This document shows positions 9,190 to 20,591 of a stretch of DNA of 41,348 nucleotides, in pieces. How positions within the stretch are numbered: the stretch's first letter is position 1; each line of letters begins with the position of its first letter. Under the pieces are notes generated by a model. It had not been told where the DNA came from. It was given only the letters and a program-made list of their open reading frames with translations, and searched no databases. The position numbers and the translations under genes were made by a program. Source of the stretch: Neocallimastix lanati (nom. inval.) (lineage: Eukaryota > Neocallimastigomycota > Neocallimastigomycetes > Neocallimastigales > Neocallimastigaceae); assembly GCA_016946835.1 (NCBI GenBank), contig JACVTC010000345.1:1-41348 (forward strand), in the 5' to 3' direction.

Positions 9190-12012
9190 ATGAATTCATT
9201 TATACCATCTATTAATTATTCGTCATTAGAAAAACAAAATAGTTTATTTGATATTTTAGAATATATATATGAACAAATAAACTTTATTAAAAGTAATTCT
9301 TTTTTCAACGATAAAATTTGTAGTTTTGAATTAGAATTTAGACTTCGTAGAAAATATGTGAATATAGATTTAAAAGATTTTCTTAATGATAATTCTTGTC
9401 AATATTCTGAATTTTCTTACAATGAAAATTCAAAAACACGATATAGAATAATATGTAATTCAACTTATCCATGTACTGAAAATGAGAACGAAAACGAAAC
9501 GACAATAACTCCAACTCCACAAAATGAGTTCCAGTTTATGGATATTTCTAAATTTTTAAATTATTTAGAAATCAATAAAGACCAAGAAATTACAGAAACC
9601 CTAAATAATCATATGGAATATACTAAAAAAATTACCATGATGACATTTTATTATTTTATATTTAAAATTAATCTTAGTATCGAAGTATTGTTAGATTCAT
9701 CACAAATTAAAAGGTATTTAAGAATTGAAGACAAAAGTAAAATTGAAAGTAAAAGCATAATTAAAAGTGGAAATAGTAAAAATATTAAAATAGAAATATT
9801 AAATCAAAGTAATTATAAATATGAAAATATTACCAATAAAAATGATAACAACAATAATGACAGTATATTCAATAAAGACAGTGTATTCAATAATGACAGT
9901 ATTATCAATAAAGACAGTGTATTCAATAATGACAGTATTATCAATAATGACAATAATTTAAAAACAGAAAGCAAGTACATTGAAAAGAATAAATCAGAAA
10001 AAGAGATCACAGAATATGCAATATATAAAGAAATGAACGATATAGATGCAAAATTTTCATTATCTATTTTAAAATATATTACACCTATTACTAAGAAAAG
10101 ACGATCTTTTATGATGAAAAATGGTGCTCGTATTGATATGACAGTTTTTGATGATAAGAATCAATTAGAAATTGAATTTATGAATAATACTTATCTTGTA
10201 AAAGATAATATTATGAATATGATTCATTCGATTATGGTATCGTTAGATTGCTCAAATTTCATTCTGGATTATTTATTTTTTTTGATGCCAAATTATGAAT
10301 TTCAGAAACCAATCACTCCTTCCTTAGATATTTTATATAAAGAAGCAAAAAATTTAATAAACGATACATTTTATGTAGCGGCTAAAACGGATGGATTTCG
10401 TCGATTAATAGTCATAATAAATAATTTGATGTTTAGTATTTCAGAAAACTTTCGTGTAGAATATATTTGTCAAACAAAGGCCGATAATCATATGGTATTA
10501 GATTGTGAATACCTCGATGGTAAATTCATTCCGTTTGACTTAATTTATTATAATGATGAAGATTTGAGACATAAATCTTATTCCGATAGAATAAATATTA
10601 TGAACGCTATTAACTTTGAAGAATTCAATAACAAAATAATAAAAAAAAATATTACTAAATGTTCCTCTTTTTCGGAATTACAAAATTTCATAATTTCGTT
10701 TAATAAATTTGACTATCCATCTATACCAAATGACGGTATCATTATTACAAATGGACGATCATCCTATTACGACAATATAAAAGTTTATAAAATTAAAACT
10801 AGAAATACAGTAGATCTACGATTTAATGGAAGATACTTTTATGCTCGAGATCATTTAATTAAAAAATCAACAGTAAATTTATCATTTTCAGAATATAAAG
10901 AAGTGTGCCTACGCTATCATCAACATAAAAAATTTTATTCAACAAAAAATATGAAAGATGTTCCAAATAATAAAGATAATAATAGAAATAATAATAAAAA
11001 TAATAATAACAAAAGTAATACAGAAATAATAGATAATAAATTTTATTGTTATTATTATCGTAAACAAGTTGAAATAATTAATGATGTACCAACCAAAACA
11101 CGTGTTGTTACTTATCATTTAGTCAGAGAAAAAAAAGTCCCATTCATTGTGGAAATTAATTTAGACAACAATTCATTCGTTAAAGAACGGAAAGACAAAT
11201 ATACTTCTAATAGTATAAACACATTTAATAGTATACTAATTGCTTCCTACCAAAAAGTAAATATTGAAATATTTACACCTTCTTCAACTGTTTTAATGCG
11301 TAAATATCACAATATCATTAAGCAAAATATTCTTCATAAATACAAAGGTAATCTATTAGATATAGGAACAGGAAATGGTGGTGATCTTCACAAGTGGAAA
11401 AATTTCCGCAAAATTGTTTGTGTCGAACCTGACCATGAAAAAATAAAAGTATTGAAAGAACGTATTTCTAAATCTGAAATACGTAATCGTATCTCAATAC
11501 TTCAAAATACCATACAAAATGTAGAACTAAACGATATTTTTAATGTTGCTACTTGCTTTTTCGCTTTAAATGACTTCACTTATAGTGATATCGATAATAT
11601 GCTAAATAATATTGGTAAAAACATCAATGGAACTCTTGCAATTCTCTTTTTTGACAGTAATCTATTCAAAGAAAATATTGATTCATCTTCAATTCAATAT
11701 AAAAAATGTATTAATGATAACATTAAACCTATTAAAAACTTATTGGATAAAGAATCTCCTATCTATTTATTAGGTACTTTAAGATATCTTCATAAGGAAT
11801 GTAACAATATAATGTTAGTTAATATAAATAATTCAAACGTCATAAATCATTACGAAAATGCTATTAATAGTGAAAAAGTAATAAAAATATTTAAAAAACA
11901 TCATTTCAATATTATTAATAAATACCAAATAGAACCCTTTTCATTTCTTAACTCATCTCAAAAGTTGTACTCGTCTTATTTAAGAGTGATTGAATTCTCG
12001 AATGTGTGTTAA
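9190..12012 (+). CDS. Three-domain viral mRNA capping enzyme
   Basis: The 940-aa protein combines the three cap-forming activities in the order seen in poxvirus D1 and asfarvirus capping enzymes. Residues 1-320 resemble a metal-dependent RNA triphosphatase: FELEFRLRRK near 46-55 and LEIEFMNN further on supply the paired E-x-E strands. The guanylyltransferase domain has the nucleotidyl-lysine motif KTDG with Lys399, CEYLDGKFIPFDL, NDGIIIT and KVYKIKTRNTVDLR. The C-terminal domain is an S-adenosylmethionine-dependent guanine-N7 methyltransferase with LLDIGTGNGGDLHKW near 721-735. Low-complexity inserts interrupt it at about 215-260 (six-residue DS(I/V)(F/I)N repeats) and 595-615 (Asn-rich). The frame is intact. 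Its presence implies that transcripts are capped outside the nucleus or independently of host polymerase II. Confidence 0.95.
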   Translation: MNSFIPSINYSSLEKQNSLFDILEYIYEQINFIKSNSFFNDKICSFELEFRLRRKYVNIDLKDFLNDNSCQYSEFSYNENSKTRYRIICNSTYPCTENENENETTITPTPQNEFQFMDISKFLNYLEINKDQEITETLNNHMEYTKKITMMTFYYFIFKINLSIEVLLDSSQIKRYLRIEDKSKIESKSIIKSGNSKNIKIEILNQSNYKYENITNKNDNNNNDSIFNKDSVFNNDSIINKDSVFNNDSIINNDNNLKTESKYIEKNKSEKEITEYAIYKEMNDIDAKFSLSILKYITPITKKRRSFMMKNGARIDMTVFDDKNQLEIEFMNNTYLVKDNIMNMIHSIMVSLDCSNFILDYLFFLMPNYEFQKPITPSLDILYKEAKNLINDTFYVAAKTDGFRRLIVIINNLMFSISENFRVEYICQTKADNHMVLDCEYLDGKFIPFDLIYYNDEDLRHKSYSDRINIMNAINFEEFNNKIIKKNITKCSSFSELQNFIISFNKFDYPSIPNDGIIITNGRSSYYDNIKVYKIKTRNTVDLRFNGRYFYARDHLIKKSTVNLSFSEYKEVCLRYHQHKKFYSTKNMKDVPNNKDNNRNNNKNNNNKSNTEIIDNKFYCYYYRKQVEIINDVPTKTRVVTYHLVREKKVPFIVEINLDNNSFVKERKDKYTSNSINTFNSILIASYQKVNIEIFTPSSTVLMRKYHNIIKQNILHKYKGNLLDIGTGNGGDLHKWKNFRKIVCVEPDHEKIKVLKERISKSEIRNRISILQNTIQNVELNDIFNVATCFFALNDFTYSDIDNMLNNIGKNINGTLAILFFDSNLFKENIDSSSIQYKKCINDNIKPIKNLLDKESPIYLLGTLRYLHKECNNIMLVNINNSNVINHYENAINSEKVIKIFKKHHFNIINKYQIEPFSFLNSSQKLYSSYLRVIEFSNVC
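9859..9948 (+). repeat. 18-bp tandem repeat in the capping enzyme gene
   Basis: Five in-frame 18-bp units encode DSIFNK, DSVFNN, DSIINK, DSVFNN and DSIINN. The units lie in a linker of the triphosphatase region and look like replication-slippage expansion that kept the reading frame. Confidence 0.85.
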
Positions 12013-12521
12013 TTATTTTTTTTTAAAAAGTATTTTTAATAAGGAATAATAAATTATATAAATATTTTATATAAATAATTTTATATTATTTAATTTTATT
12101 TTTTTTTTAAATTTATAATTATTAAAATTTCAATAATACTTTTATAGCATTTTAAAAAATATTTATATATTAATTATATAAATACTTTCTTATATTTAAC
12201 TTTCGATTGTATTATATTATTTTAATAATTATAAAATATATAATTATAATGATTATTTTAAGTAATCAAAATAATGATATTAAAATACAATTATTATTTT
12301 CTTTAAATGTAATATTTATGAATATAATTTTTTTAAATATTATTATTTTTTAAATATTATTATTTTTTAAATATTATTTTTTTTAAATAATATTATTTTT
12401 TTAAAGTAACTAATTTTTTTATATAAATATAATTAAAAAATCAATTTTTTTTAATTATAATTATTATTCTAAATATAACTATTTTTTTTAAAACTCCTCT
12501 TTAATTTCTAATGTAATATTA
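12013..12521. other. AT-rich spacer between convergent genes
   Basis: About 510 bp between the 3' end of the capping enzyme and the 3' end of the 2031-aa gene. It marks the left junction between virus-like and cellular-looking genes. It holds repeated T-rich units near 12333-12404 and no gene I can support. No target-site duplication or transposon end is visible. Confidence 0.5.
12333..12404. repeat. Short tandem repeats of a TTTTTTAAATATTATTA-type unit
   Basis: Three to four imperfect copies of an approximately 17-bp unit (taaatattattatttttt) follow one another downstream of both convergent genes. Confidence 0.5.
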
Positions 12522-15500
12522 TTAATGAGTTCTATTTGTTTTAGTTTGTTTATTAGCTTTAGTGGATGAAATTCTAAGTTCTTTAATATTTTTATTAATA
12601 TTATAATTGTTAAGATTATGATTATGAACCACATTTAACACATTTTGGTTATATTTAAATTGAGGTACATTTCGTCCGTTATTTGAATACTGAACATTGT
12701 TTTTCAAATATCCTGAAACATAATTAGCTACAGAACTAAATTCATTAGTAAATGTACTGAAAGTACTTTGGTTTTCACGTCCTGCCATTTTGGCAAGTTT
12801 ATATGAAGTTACTTGAATATCAGTAGAAAATTTATTTGCTGCATCATCTATTTTAGATTTAATGTCATCAGTTAACTGGTTGCTATTTTTTAAATTAGTT
12901 TCAAATTCATTCATTGCTGTAAACATTTCTTTATAATTCGAAGCTCCTTTGTACATAGTACGAACATTGACAATATTTTTATTATCATCTTCTGTTGCTA
13001 AAGGAGTTAAATTTGGATTATATGAAGCAACAACAGATAAAGCAGAAAAGAATTGAGAACTATGATACGTATCAATAGATTGTATATTCTTTTGAACATG
13101 CTTAAATCTTAATTTATTGTAATTGTGTTCAAGTTCATTAATATGATTTTGGTCTCTACTAGCTGGAGATTGATAATTAACATAATTATATTTTAAACTA
13201 TAAGATTGTTGGAGTATTCTATAAGTAGAACCATCTGCATTGTTTATCAATTGTGAAACAAATTCTGCTTTACTTGTAAATGAAGTGCCGTCTTTATTGA
13301 ATTTAGACAAAACGGTATTGGAAGCTTCATAAACGGTGTTACCTCCCCAAATAAATTTATTTCCAGAGTTTATTTGTACATCAGGATTATAAATAGATGG
13401 ATTATTATTAGCTGTATTAATAATAGCTTCATTAAGTTGTATATTTATAACAAAATTAACACGATCATTAAATTCATTATCAAATTCAAGAGTATTAACT
13501 GGAGAATTATTATTCACATCATTACTATATATTTTATTGTTGTAAATAGCTGTTGTTACTAGATCGTTATAAGCTGCTGCTAAAGAAACAATGTTTGAAG
13601 TTTCTAATATATGACCGATATGAGATGTAAATTTTTTCAGTTGTTCTATTTGGTTATTAATATGTGTGTTTATGTTATCTATAATTTTGTATAACTGATT
13701 ATCTAAGTATTTACTAGGAGAATTATTTATTTGATGCTCCATACCTTTAAGTATATACATTTTATCTTCATTTGAAACATAATTATCTTTAATTGTATTT
13801 ATTAAGTTTGCATTTTCTACACGTTCTAATCCTGGTACTTTCAAGGAATTATCGGAAGGTTTAATATTTTCATCTAAAGAATTATTAATAGCTAGTTTTT
13901 CTGAAACAGCATTATATAATTTATGAACTAATTCACTGTTAATACTAGTTTTCTGATTAAGACCATATTCCATATCATTAATAGAATATAATTCACTTAA
14001 GTTATTATAAATGTCTATTAATTCATTATTGTAAGAATTATCTAAAGATTGAATTTTTTCAACTAATTTATCAATAGCATCCTTTATATCGACTGAGCCA
14101 GATACTATACTATTTGGATTAATTTCAGATGAGACAGTATTTCCATTATATATTGTTCCTAAACCACATATAGGATTGCCTTCAATTTGATTAATCAAAT
14201 TGACAATGCTATTAAGCGTATGTATGAACTTTTCTCTATTTAATTTTGATTGAGAATCTTTTTTATAATCCATTCTATATTGTTTAAGTACGTTATCATC
14301 ATTGTCGCTATTATTGTCATCAAAATGTTCGTAGTGATAATTATAAGCTCTTGTTAAATCCGTTTCCATTGAATCTATCATTTCTGGAGTTATATTTTGA
14401 ATAAGAGGATTATTAATGTAATCAGAATTTGATAACATATACTTATATTCATTAATTATTATATTAAAATTAGCTAAAAATGTTTCACTTTCAGATTCAG
14501 AAAATTTATGAATATGTTCACAATAAGTATTTGTTAATTTATTCCATACATCAGATATAGATTCAGAATTTTCATAAAGATTTTTAGTATTTAAGATACT
14601 ATCAACATTATTATAGTTAGGTAATATTTTTGAATCTATTTCTTTATTTTTTAAAGATTTTAGTGTTTCTAAAGTAGTATCATCAAGATTAATATTCATA
14701 TTAATTTTAGGTACTGTATGACATGAATTACCTGAAGATCCTCTTTTAACAATATTATTAAAATTGCATTTACCGTTACTACAAAGATTTGTATTACTCG
14801 TTACCGTTTCATATAATTCCATCTGATTAGATATTCTATCTAAATGATCTTTTTCAAGCGATATACCATTTACATGACCATCTTTATTGATTGCATAGAA
14901 ACGTTGTTGTAAACCTTTCTCATTCATTCCTTTAACTCCATATACTGCTATTTCTTTATTATTTCCATCAATGCTACGGTTTGGATTATTTATAGTATTA
15001 AGTTCTTTAGATGATATATTTTCTATACTTTGTAAATATTTATTAGAATCCTTATATAAAACTGTATCATGAAAATCTAAATAAGGAAATTTTTTATTAA
15101 AATCATTTTTTAATTTATTCATATTGATAGTCTTACTTTCTGGTCTATCATATTTAAGGAAATTTCTTTGTTCATAAGTCGAGTAATTATTACCATCAAT
15201 TAAATTAATTATTTTATTCGTTCTATTTATAATTTTTTTTGTCCTAGTATTATCATCAACTAATCTGTTTGTAATAGTATCTAAGAATTCTTGTGTTGGG
15301 TTATTTAAAGCTTCTTCGATTTTATTTTTTAAGTTTATATAATCCCTACTATTTTCATCTAACTTTAATCCTTTTTTTATATTATTATCCTGTGGATATA
15401 CCATTTGTTGTATAGTATAATGATTAGCAATTTCTTCTGCCAATGGTCCAATCATTCTATTTTTATTATATTGATCATTCTTTATATATTTACCTATATT

Positions 15501-18500
15501 ATCTATTGTTCTTTTAATCCTTTCATAATTAGTAAAAGATAATTCATAAAGATCAATTATATGATGTATAAGTATAGTATTACGCCATTGATTTGGATCT
15601 TTGAATTTAGAACCATCAGGACTTAAGTAATTTTCATTTTTATTTATAGTATTGTATAAGTCTTTCAGTTGATCATATAAATTTTCATTTTTTTGGCTAT
15701 CTATTAATGCGTTGATAAAATTTTTTAAGCTATTTCTATAATCGTCTTTATTATAAATATATTTGCCAACAATATTAGAGTTTAATTTTTTTTTCTCACT
15801 TGAAATATTATCTGGATTATTAAGATCTTTATAACAATAACCTTGAACATTATAATAATCAGCACGTCCTAATGCAATATCATTTTCTTGAGGAATATAT
15901 AAAAGTTGATCTTTCCCATAAGGTTTTACAAATATAGCCCCTAATTTAACCATTAAATCGTATTCATTATCTTCCAAATATCCATTATTTCCTGAGCTAT
16001 TAATATTTTTTATTTTTTTATCAAAACAATTAGTTATAGAATGAACTGTTTTAACTTTACCATTTTTATCTTTGGAAATAAAATAAATGTTATCAATATT
16101 GTTATTAAATTCTTGACTAAAGCATTTATGATTTAATATATTTTTTATTATTGTTTTTAATGATTTATCAGAAAAACTGTCACCTATAGGTTTATGCTCT
16201 CTCATACGTTCAACAATTTCTTTTTTATCATCTTCCTCTATATCAATATAATTATTTAGCATATTTTCTAACTTTGTTATATCTTCTTGGTTCATATTTT
16301 TATCATTTAAAGTTCTTTTAATTAAATTCATATCAAAAATATTATTATTTAATTTATTAAATTTATCATTTTCATTATTTAATGCATCATAAAACATAGA
16401 TTCGATAATTCGATCATAATTTTTGCTTTTATGTAAATTTACATTTTTTTGAACTATTTCTTCAGCTAAGTCTTGATTAGTATATTGAGAATTTCCAAGA
16501 GCATTATTTACTACTTTAATTAATTCACTTTTATTACTTTGATATATATTCTTATAATTATTACCATTTCTACTTTCTTTATTTATTATATCTAATAAAG
16601 AATTATTTGATTTTTCTTTCAAAGTTTCTTTACTATCATTTAATATTAAAGATGCTTGATTTTTAATATGTTCATTTATTCTTTGGTTCTCAATAATACT
16701 TTCTCTTATAGAATCTTTAAATTTAGAATCCGTATATTCTGCGTTTTCATTCATTAATAAATTTTTATCATATATATTTTTACTTATATCACTTATAACT
16801 TTATCTATATCCGCTAAAGTTTCATAACCATTATCATTTAAAATTTTTCTTACAGTTTCCTCTATTTTATTTTTAATTGTTATGTTAGTATTTTCAATAG
16901 TACTTTCATAATTATGTTCTTCTTTTGAATTACTATTTATATTATTCATAATTTTTAATATTGATTTATTGTTTAATTGACTATCTTTTTTATCAAGTTC
17001 TTCATATAGAATTTTTTCTAAATTATTTATAATACATTCACCTATAGAATTTAAAAATTTAGAATCCGTATATTCTATATTTTTATTCATTAAAAAATTT
17101 TCATCATATATTTGTTTACTTATATCCCTTATAACTTTATTTATATCTGCTAAAGTTTCATAACCATTATCAATTAAAAAATTTCTTACAATTTCTTCTA
17201 TTTTATTTTTGAATGTTATGTTAGTATTATCAATAGTATTTTCATAATCATAATTTTTTATATTATACAAGATTTGTAATATTGATTGATTATTTAAACC
17301 CTCATCATTTGTATCAAGTTTATTATATAGATTATTTACTAAATTATTTCTATTTTTTTCATCTCCAATATTATTATTATTTAGAATGTTTCCAATTATA
17401 TTTTTAAATAATTTTTTTTCTTTATTTTTGTTATCAATGTTATCAATATCATTTATAAAGTTGTCAACTAATTTTTGTATATCATATGAAGATAATTTAT
17501 TTTCATTATTTGAATTTAAAGTTTTATCTAATATGTTATATATTCTATATTTTATTCTTTCTAATAAATTAGGGTTGTTTTTATTTTTACTATAAGATTC
17601 TATATCTTTCTGTAAAGTAATATCTTCATTATTCCCGTATTTAAAATTTTCGTTTATTTGATTTATAATTTCTTTTTTATATCTTTCAATATCTATACTA
17701 GAAAAAGCATGATAATTATAAAAAGGAATTTCTTTATGTATAAAATTAGTATTCATTGTAAATATCTGTTCTCCATTTTTAGTTTTTTCTGTTAATGTGA
17801 AAGGATGAATTAAACGTTCATTTTTTAGATCATTTATAATTAAATGATAATTATTTTCATTATTATTATTAATACTTTTAATAATTGTAAATTTAAGTTG
17901 ATCCTTATTTGCATCTTTGAAATACTGTTTACATGATATACGTCTTTTACATAAAACAGCTATATTTTGAATTGCAGATTTTGAAATATCATTATCATTA
18001 GATGTAATTTGATTTACAAAATCATTAATGGTACCTTGATCATTCAAATAATCTAAAAACGAATTATAAAAATTGTTTGTATCTGAATTATCTCCATAAT
18101 AATATAATGATTTTGTTTTACCATCATTTATAAAAGCTATTTTATCAATATTACCTGAACTAGATAGTAGTTCTCTTATAACATCTCTTCTATTTGTCAT
18201 ATCATCAATTTTTTCTGTAATATAATCTTTTATTCTTATTTTGTCATCATGTGACATATTATCAAAATCATCATAATTTTCTAATCCAAAATATTCATTG
18301 AAAGCTTTTTTTGCAGATGGAAAGAGTACATTTTCATAAAATATTTTAGCTTCTTCTTCGCTAAAATATCTTAATTCTGGTATTATATCATAAATAGATA
18401 CTCTTATATTGTGTAGGGAATTAGTATCAGCTATATTAAATATATAAGGTTTACTAGTATTAGGATCTAGTTTAGGCCCACATTTTGATTTAATAATACA

Positions 18501-18617
18501 ATTTTCGTCAGCAGAAGATAATATTAGTAACACAAAATCAGTAGGAGTATGATTTTGACCACTGCTATATGCTTTAATAATAAGGCAGAAACTTAAAATA
18601 ATGAATAATAGTTTCAT
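12522..18617 (-). CDS. Giant secreted protein of unknown function (2031 aa)
   Basis: An intact 2031-codon frame starts with a clear signal peptide (MKLLFIILSFCLIIKAYSSG), so the product is probably secreted. The rest is hydrophilic, rich in Asn, Lys, Ile, Asp and Ser, with few cysteines and no other membrane segment. Residues about 440-640 hold two copies of a 112-residue repeat (core DNGYETLAD(I)). A small Cys-containing segment with a dibasic KR site occurs near 1280-1300. Much of the C-terminal 700 residues looks helical. I recognise no domain. The size and unfamiliar sequence would be compatible with a large adhesin, matrix protein or toxin-like effector, but nothing in the sequence decides among these. 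It is divergent from the LRR gene across 202 bp. Confidence 0.85.
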   Translation of the reverse strand: MKLLFIILSFCLIIKAYSSGQNHTPTDFVLLILSSADENCIIKSKCGPKLDPNTSKPYIFNIADTNSLHNIRVSIYDIIPELRYFSEEEAKIFYENVLFPSAKKAFNEYFGLENYDDFDNMSHDDKIRIKDYITEKIDDMTNRRDVIRELLSSSGNIDKIAFINDGKTKSLYYYGDNSDTNNFYNSFLDYLNDQGTINDFVNQITSNDNDISKSAIQNIAVLCKRRISCKQYFKDANKDQLKFTIIKSINNNNENNYHLIINDLKNERLIHPFTLTEKTKNGEQIFTMNTNFIHKEIPFYNYHAFSSIDIERYKKEIINQINENFKYGNNEDITLQKDIESYSKNKNNPNLLERIKYRIYNILDKTLNSNNENKLSSYDIQKLVDNFINDIDNIDNKNKEKKLFKNIIGNILNNNNIGDEKNRNNLVNNLYNKLDTNDEGLNNQSILQILYNIKNYDYENTIDNTNITFKNKIEEIVRNFLIDNGYETLADINKVIRDISKQIYDENFLMNKNIEYTDSKFLNSIGECIINNLEKILYEELDKKDSQLNNKSILKIMNNINSNSKEEHNYESTIENTNITIKNKIEETVRKILNDNGYETLADIDKVISDISKNIYDKNLLMNENAEYTDSKFKDSIRESIIENQRINEHIKNQASLILNDSKETLKEKSNNSLLDIINKESRNGNNYKNIYQSNKSELIKVVNNALGNSQYTNQDLAEEIVQKNVNLHKSKNYDRIIESMFYDALNNENDKFNKLNNNIFDMNLIKRTLNDKNMNQEDITKLENMLNNYIDIEEDDKKEIVERMREHKPIGDSFSDKSLKTIIKNILNHKCFSQEFNNNIDNIYFISKDKNGKVKTVHSITNCFDKKIKNINSSGNNGYLEDNEYDLMVKLGAIFVKPYGKDQLLYIPQENDIALGRADYYNVQGYCYKDLNNPDNISSEKKKLNSNIVGKYIYNKDDYRNSLKNFINALIDSQKNENLYDQLKDLYNTINKNENYLSPDGSKFKDPNQWRNTILIHHIIDLYELSFTNYERIKRTIDNIGKYIKNDQYNKNRMIGPLAEEIANHYTIQQMVYPQDNNIKKGLKLDENSRDYINLKNKIEEALNNPTQEFLDTITNRLVDDNTRTKKIINRTNKIINLIDGNNYSTYEQRNFLKYDRPESKTINMNKLKNDFNKKFPYLDFHDTVLYKDSNKYLQSIENISSKELNTINNPNRSIDGNNKEIAVYGVKGMNEKGLQQRFYAINKDGHVNGISLEKDHLDRISNQMELYETVTSNTNLCSNGKCNFNNIVKRGSSGNSCHTVPKINMNINLDDTTLETLKSLKNKEIDSKILPNYNNVDSILNTKNLYENSESISDVWNKLTNTYCEHIHKFSESESETFLANFNIIINEYKYMLSNSDYINNPLIQNITPEMIDSMETDLTRAYNYHYEHFDDNNSDNDDNVLKQYRMDYKKDSQSKLNREKFIHTLNSIVNLINQIEGNPICGLGTIYNGNTVSSEINPNSIVSGSVDIKDAIDKLVEKIQSLDNSYNNELIDIYNNLSELYSINDMEYGLNQKTSINSELVHKLYNAVSEKLAINNSLDENIKPSDNSLKVPGLERVENANLINTIKDNYVSNEDKMYILKGMEHQINNSPSKYLDNQLYKIIDNINTHINNQIEQLKKFTSHIGHILETSNIVSLAAAYNDLVTTAIYNNKIYSNDVNNNSPVNTLEFDNEFNDRVNFVINIQLNEAIINTANNNPSIYNPDVQINSGNKFIWGGNTVYEASNTVLSKFNKDGTSFTSKAEFVSQLINNADGSTYRILQQSYSLKYNYVNYQSPASRDQNHINELEHNYNKLRFKHVQKNIQSIDTYHSSQFFSALSVVASYNPNLTPLATEDDNKNIVNVRTMYKGASNYKEMFTAMNEFETNLKNSNQLTDDIKSKIDDAANKFSTDIQVTSYKLAKMAGRENQSTFSTFTNEFSSVANYVSGYLKNNVQYSNNGRNVPQFKYNQNVLNVVHNHNLNNYNINKNIKELRISSTKANKQTKTNRTH
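16691..17300 (-). repeat. Direct repeat, period 336 bp, inside the 2031-aa gene
   Basis: Two neighbouring copies encode near-identical 112-residue stretches. They share NTNIT(F/I)KNKIEE, DNGYETLADI and EYTDSKF. Matching ends of the segment ttagaatccgtatattct fall at 16740 and 17076. It is an in-frame internal duplication; boundaries are approximate. Confidence 0.8.
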
Positions 18618-18819
18618 TATTAATAATTTTTTAAAAAAAAAAATAATTTAATACTTTTTCATTTTATAAAAAATTATTTTTAAATATTTAAATTGATTTT
18701 TATTTTTTTTCTTAAATTAAAAATATATATACTTATATATATATAATAATAATAATACTTTTTTATTAAAAAAAAGATTTTATTAAATGATGAATTAAAT
18801 ATTCAATTATAAATAAGTA

Positions 18820-20307
18820 ATGGTAAAAATGCTATACTGTCGTAGTATAAGTGAGTTAAATGATAAATTTTATCAAAATGAATTAAATAATATAACAGCC
18901 TTAATAATTAGAGATAATCAATCCATAATAGAATTTCCATATGAAATGATTTCTTCATTAAAAAATCTAAAAAAATTAGAATTTCTTTGTTATAATTTAC
19001 AGGAATTTCCTAAAAGTATATGTACACTAAATAAGTTAGAGAAATTAGAATTTCTTGGAGGTGAAATAGAATATATTCCAAAAGAGATAAAATATTTAAA
19101 AAATCTAAAAGAATTAAAATTTCCTTTTTATAATTTACGGGAATTTCCTAAAAGTATATGTACACTAAATAAGTTAGAGAAATTAGAATTTTTTGGTGGT
19201 AAAATAGAATATATTCCAAAAGAAATAAAATATTTAAAAAATCTAAAAGAATTAATAATTCATTTCAGTATTATGAATTCATTTCCAAATAATATGATGT
19301 TGCTAGAAAATTTAAGAGAACTTTCACTAATAGAAGATAATATCAAAATATTTCCAAAAGAAATATGTAAATTAATTAATTTAGAAATATTAAATTTACT
19401 AAATAATGAATTAAGAGAAATTCCAGAGGAAATAGGTGAATTAATTAATTTAAAAAAATTAAATCTTGCCTCTAATAAATTACAAGCTCTTCCAAAAGAA
19501 ATAGGTAAATTAGTTAATTTAAAAATATTATATCTTTACCTTAATAAATTACAAACTCTTCCAAAAGAAATAGGTAAATTAGTTAATTTACGTAAATTAG
19601 ATATAACGGATAATGAATTGAAATATATTCCTAATGAAATTAAATACCTTAAAAATTTAAAAATATTGCTTTTGCAACGCAATAATAATTTACATAATAT
19701 TCCTACTAAAGTTTTAGGTGAAATGGAAAAAATAAAATTTTTAGTTGTAGATGAACAACTTTCTATTGAAAAAATAATAAAAAAAGATTTTGAATCTGAA
19801 GATGCCTTTTTCACTCATTATGATCTATCAGGAGCAATATATCATGAAAAATTTTTTCTAAATTTTGAAATTTTAAATTTAAGTCAACATCATTTAGAAG
19901 AACTGCCAATTGATATTATAAATATGAGAAATTTAATAGAATTAGATATTCATGATAATAATTTAACTTATTTTCCATCTATTATATCAAATTTATTTCA
20001 TATAAGAAAGTTATATTTATATAGAAATAATTTTTTTAATCTTTCTGAAAGAATTTGGAATTTACCAAAATTAAGAGAAGTAGTTGTAGAAGGTTATCTA
20101 ATACCTTATAGTGTTTTAAAAAAATGTTTGATTAAAATAAAATATTTATATATGAAAAAAGAGCATGTTTTAACTTTAATTTTAAAAGGTAAATATAAAA
20201 CTCCAATGAGTACTACTGAAATATATTTTTTAATATTTAAAAACAATCGTGATATATTTAGAGTTTCATTAGTAAATAAAACTATTTCACCTTTTTTAGA
20301 TGTATAA
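18820..20307 (+). CDS. Leucine-rich-repeat protein, intracellular type
   Basis: The 495-aa protein has no signal peptide. It consists mainly of 23-residue LRRs of the Shoc2/PIRL kind, for example LVNLKILYLYLNKLQTLPKE, across residues about 30-300 and again about 345-430. Such domains form curved protein-binding scaffolds. Residues about 48-139 are a recent duplication of two LRRs. A segment near 300-340 breaks the pattern, and the C-terminal 60 residues are not LRR and are not recognised. It may be a host gene; LRR proteins also occur in large DNA viruses, so origin is not settled. The start ATG follows a short AT-rich divergent promoter shared with the 2031-aa gene. Confidence 0.9.
   Translation: MVKMLYCRSISELNDKFYQNELNNITALIIRDNQSIIEFPYEMISSLKNLKKLEFLCYNLQEFPKSICTLNKLEKLEFLGGEIEYIPKEIKYLKNLKELKFPFYNLREFPKSICTLNKLEKLEFFGGKIEYIPKEIKYLKNLKELIIHFSIMNSFPNNMMLLENLRELSLIEDNIKIFPKEICKLINLEILNLLNNELREIPEEIGELINLKKLNLASNKLQALPKEIGKLVNLKILYLYLNKLQTLPKEIGKLVNLRKLDITDNELKYIPNEIKYLKNLKILLLQRNNNLHNIPTKVLGEMEKIKFLVVDEQLSIEKIIKKDFESEDAFFTHYDLSGAIYHEKFFLNFEILNLSQHHLEELPIDIINMRNLIELDIHDNNLTYFPSIISNLFHIRKLYLYRNNFFNLSERIWNLPKLREVVVEGYLIPYSVLKKCLIKIKYLYMKKEHVLTLILKGKYKTPMSTTEIYFLIFKNNRDIFRVSLVNKTISPFLDV
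18961..19236 (+). repeat. 138-bp tandem duplication in the LRR gene
   Basis: Two adjacent copies (18961-19098 and 19099-19236) are nearly identical, each coding for two 23-residue LRRs. Both contain aatttcctaaaagtatatg. A third partial match begins at 19237. Confidence 0.85.
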
Positions 20308-20591
20308 AAAAATTATTAGATTAATATTTTTAATTGGTTAAAACTATCTATTTTACGGTAATTATAAAATATATATTATTGGTATATTATTTTTTAAAAA
20401 AACAAAAACTTTTTAGTTTATATTATTTTATTTTATTTATTTATTTTTTTTAATAATAATAATAATAAAAATAATAATAATAAAAATATAATTATTTTTT
20501 TGTCTAAAATATTTTTATAATATTAATATGCTTATTTTTAATTTAAAATGATTTTATATAATTTATTAAAATTTATTACAAAATAATTATT

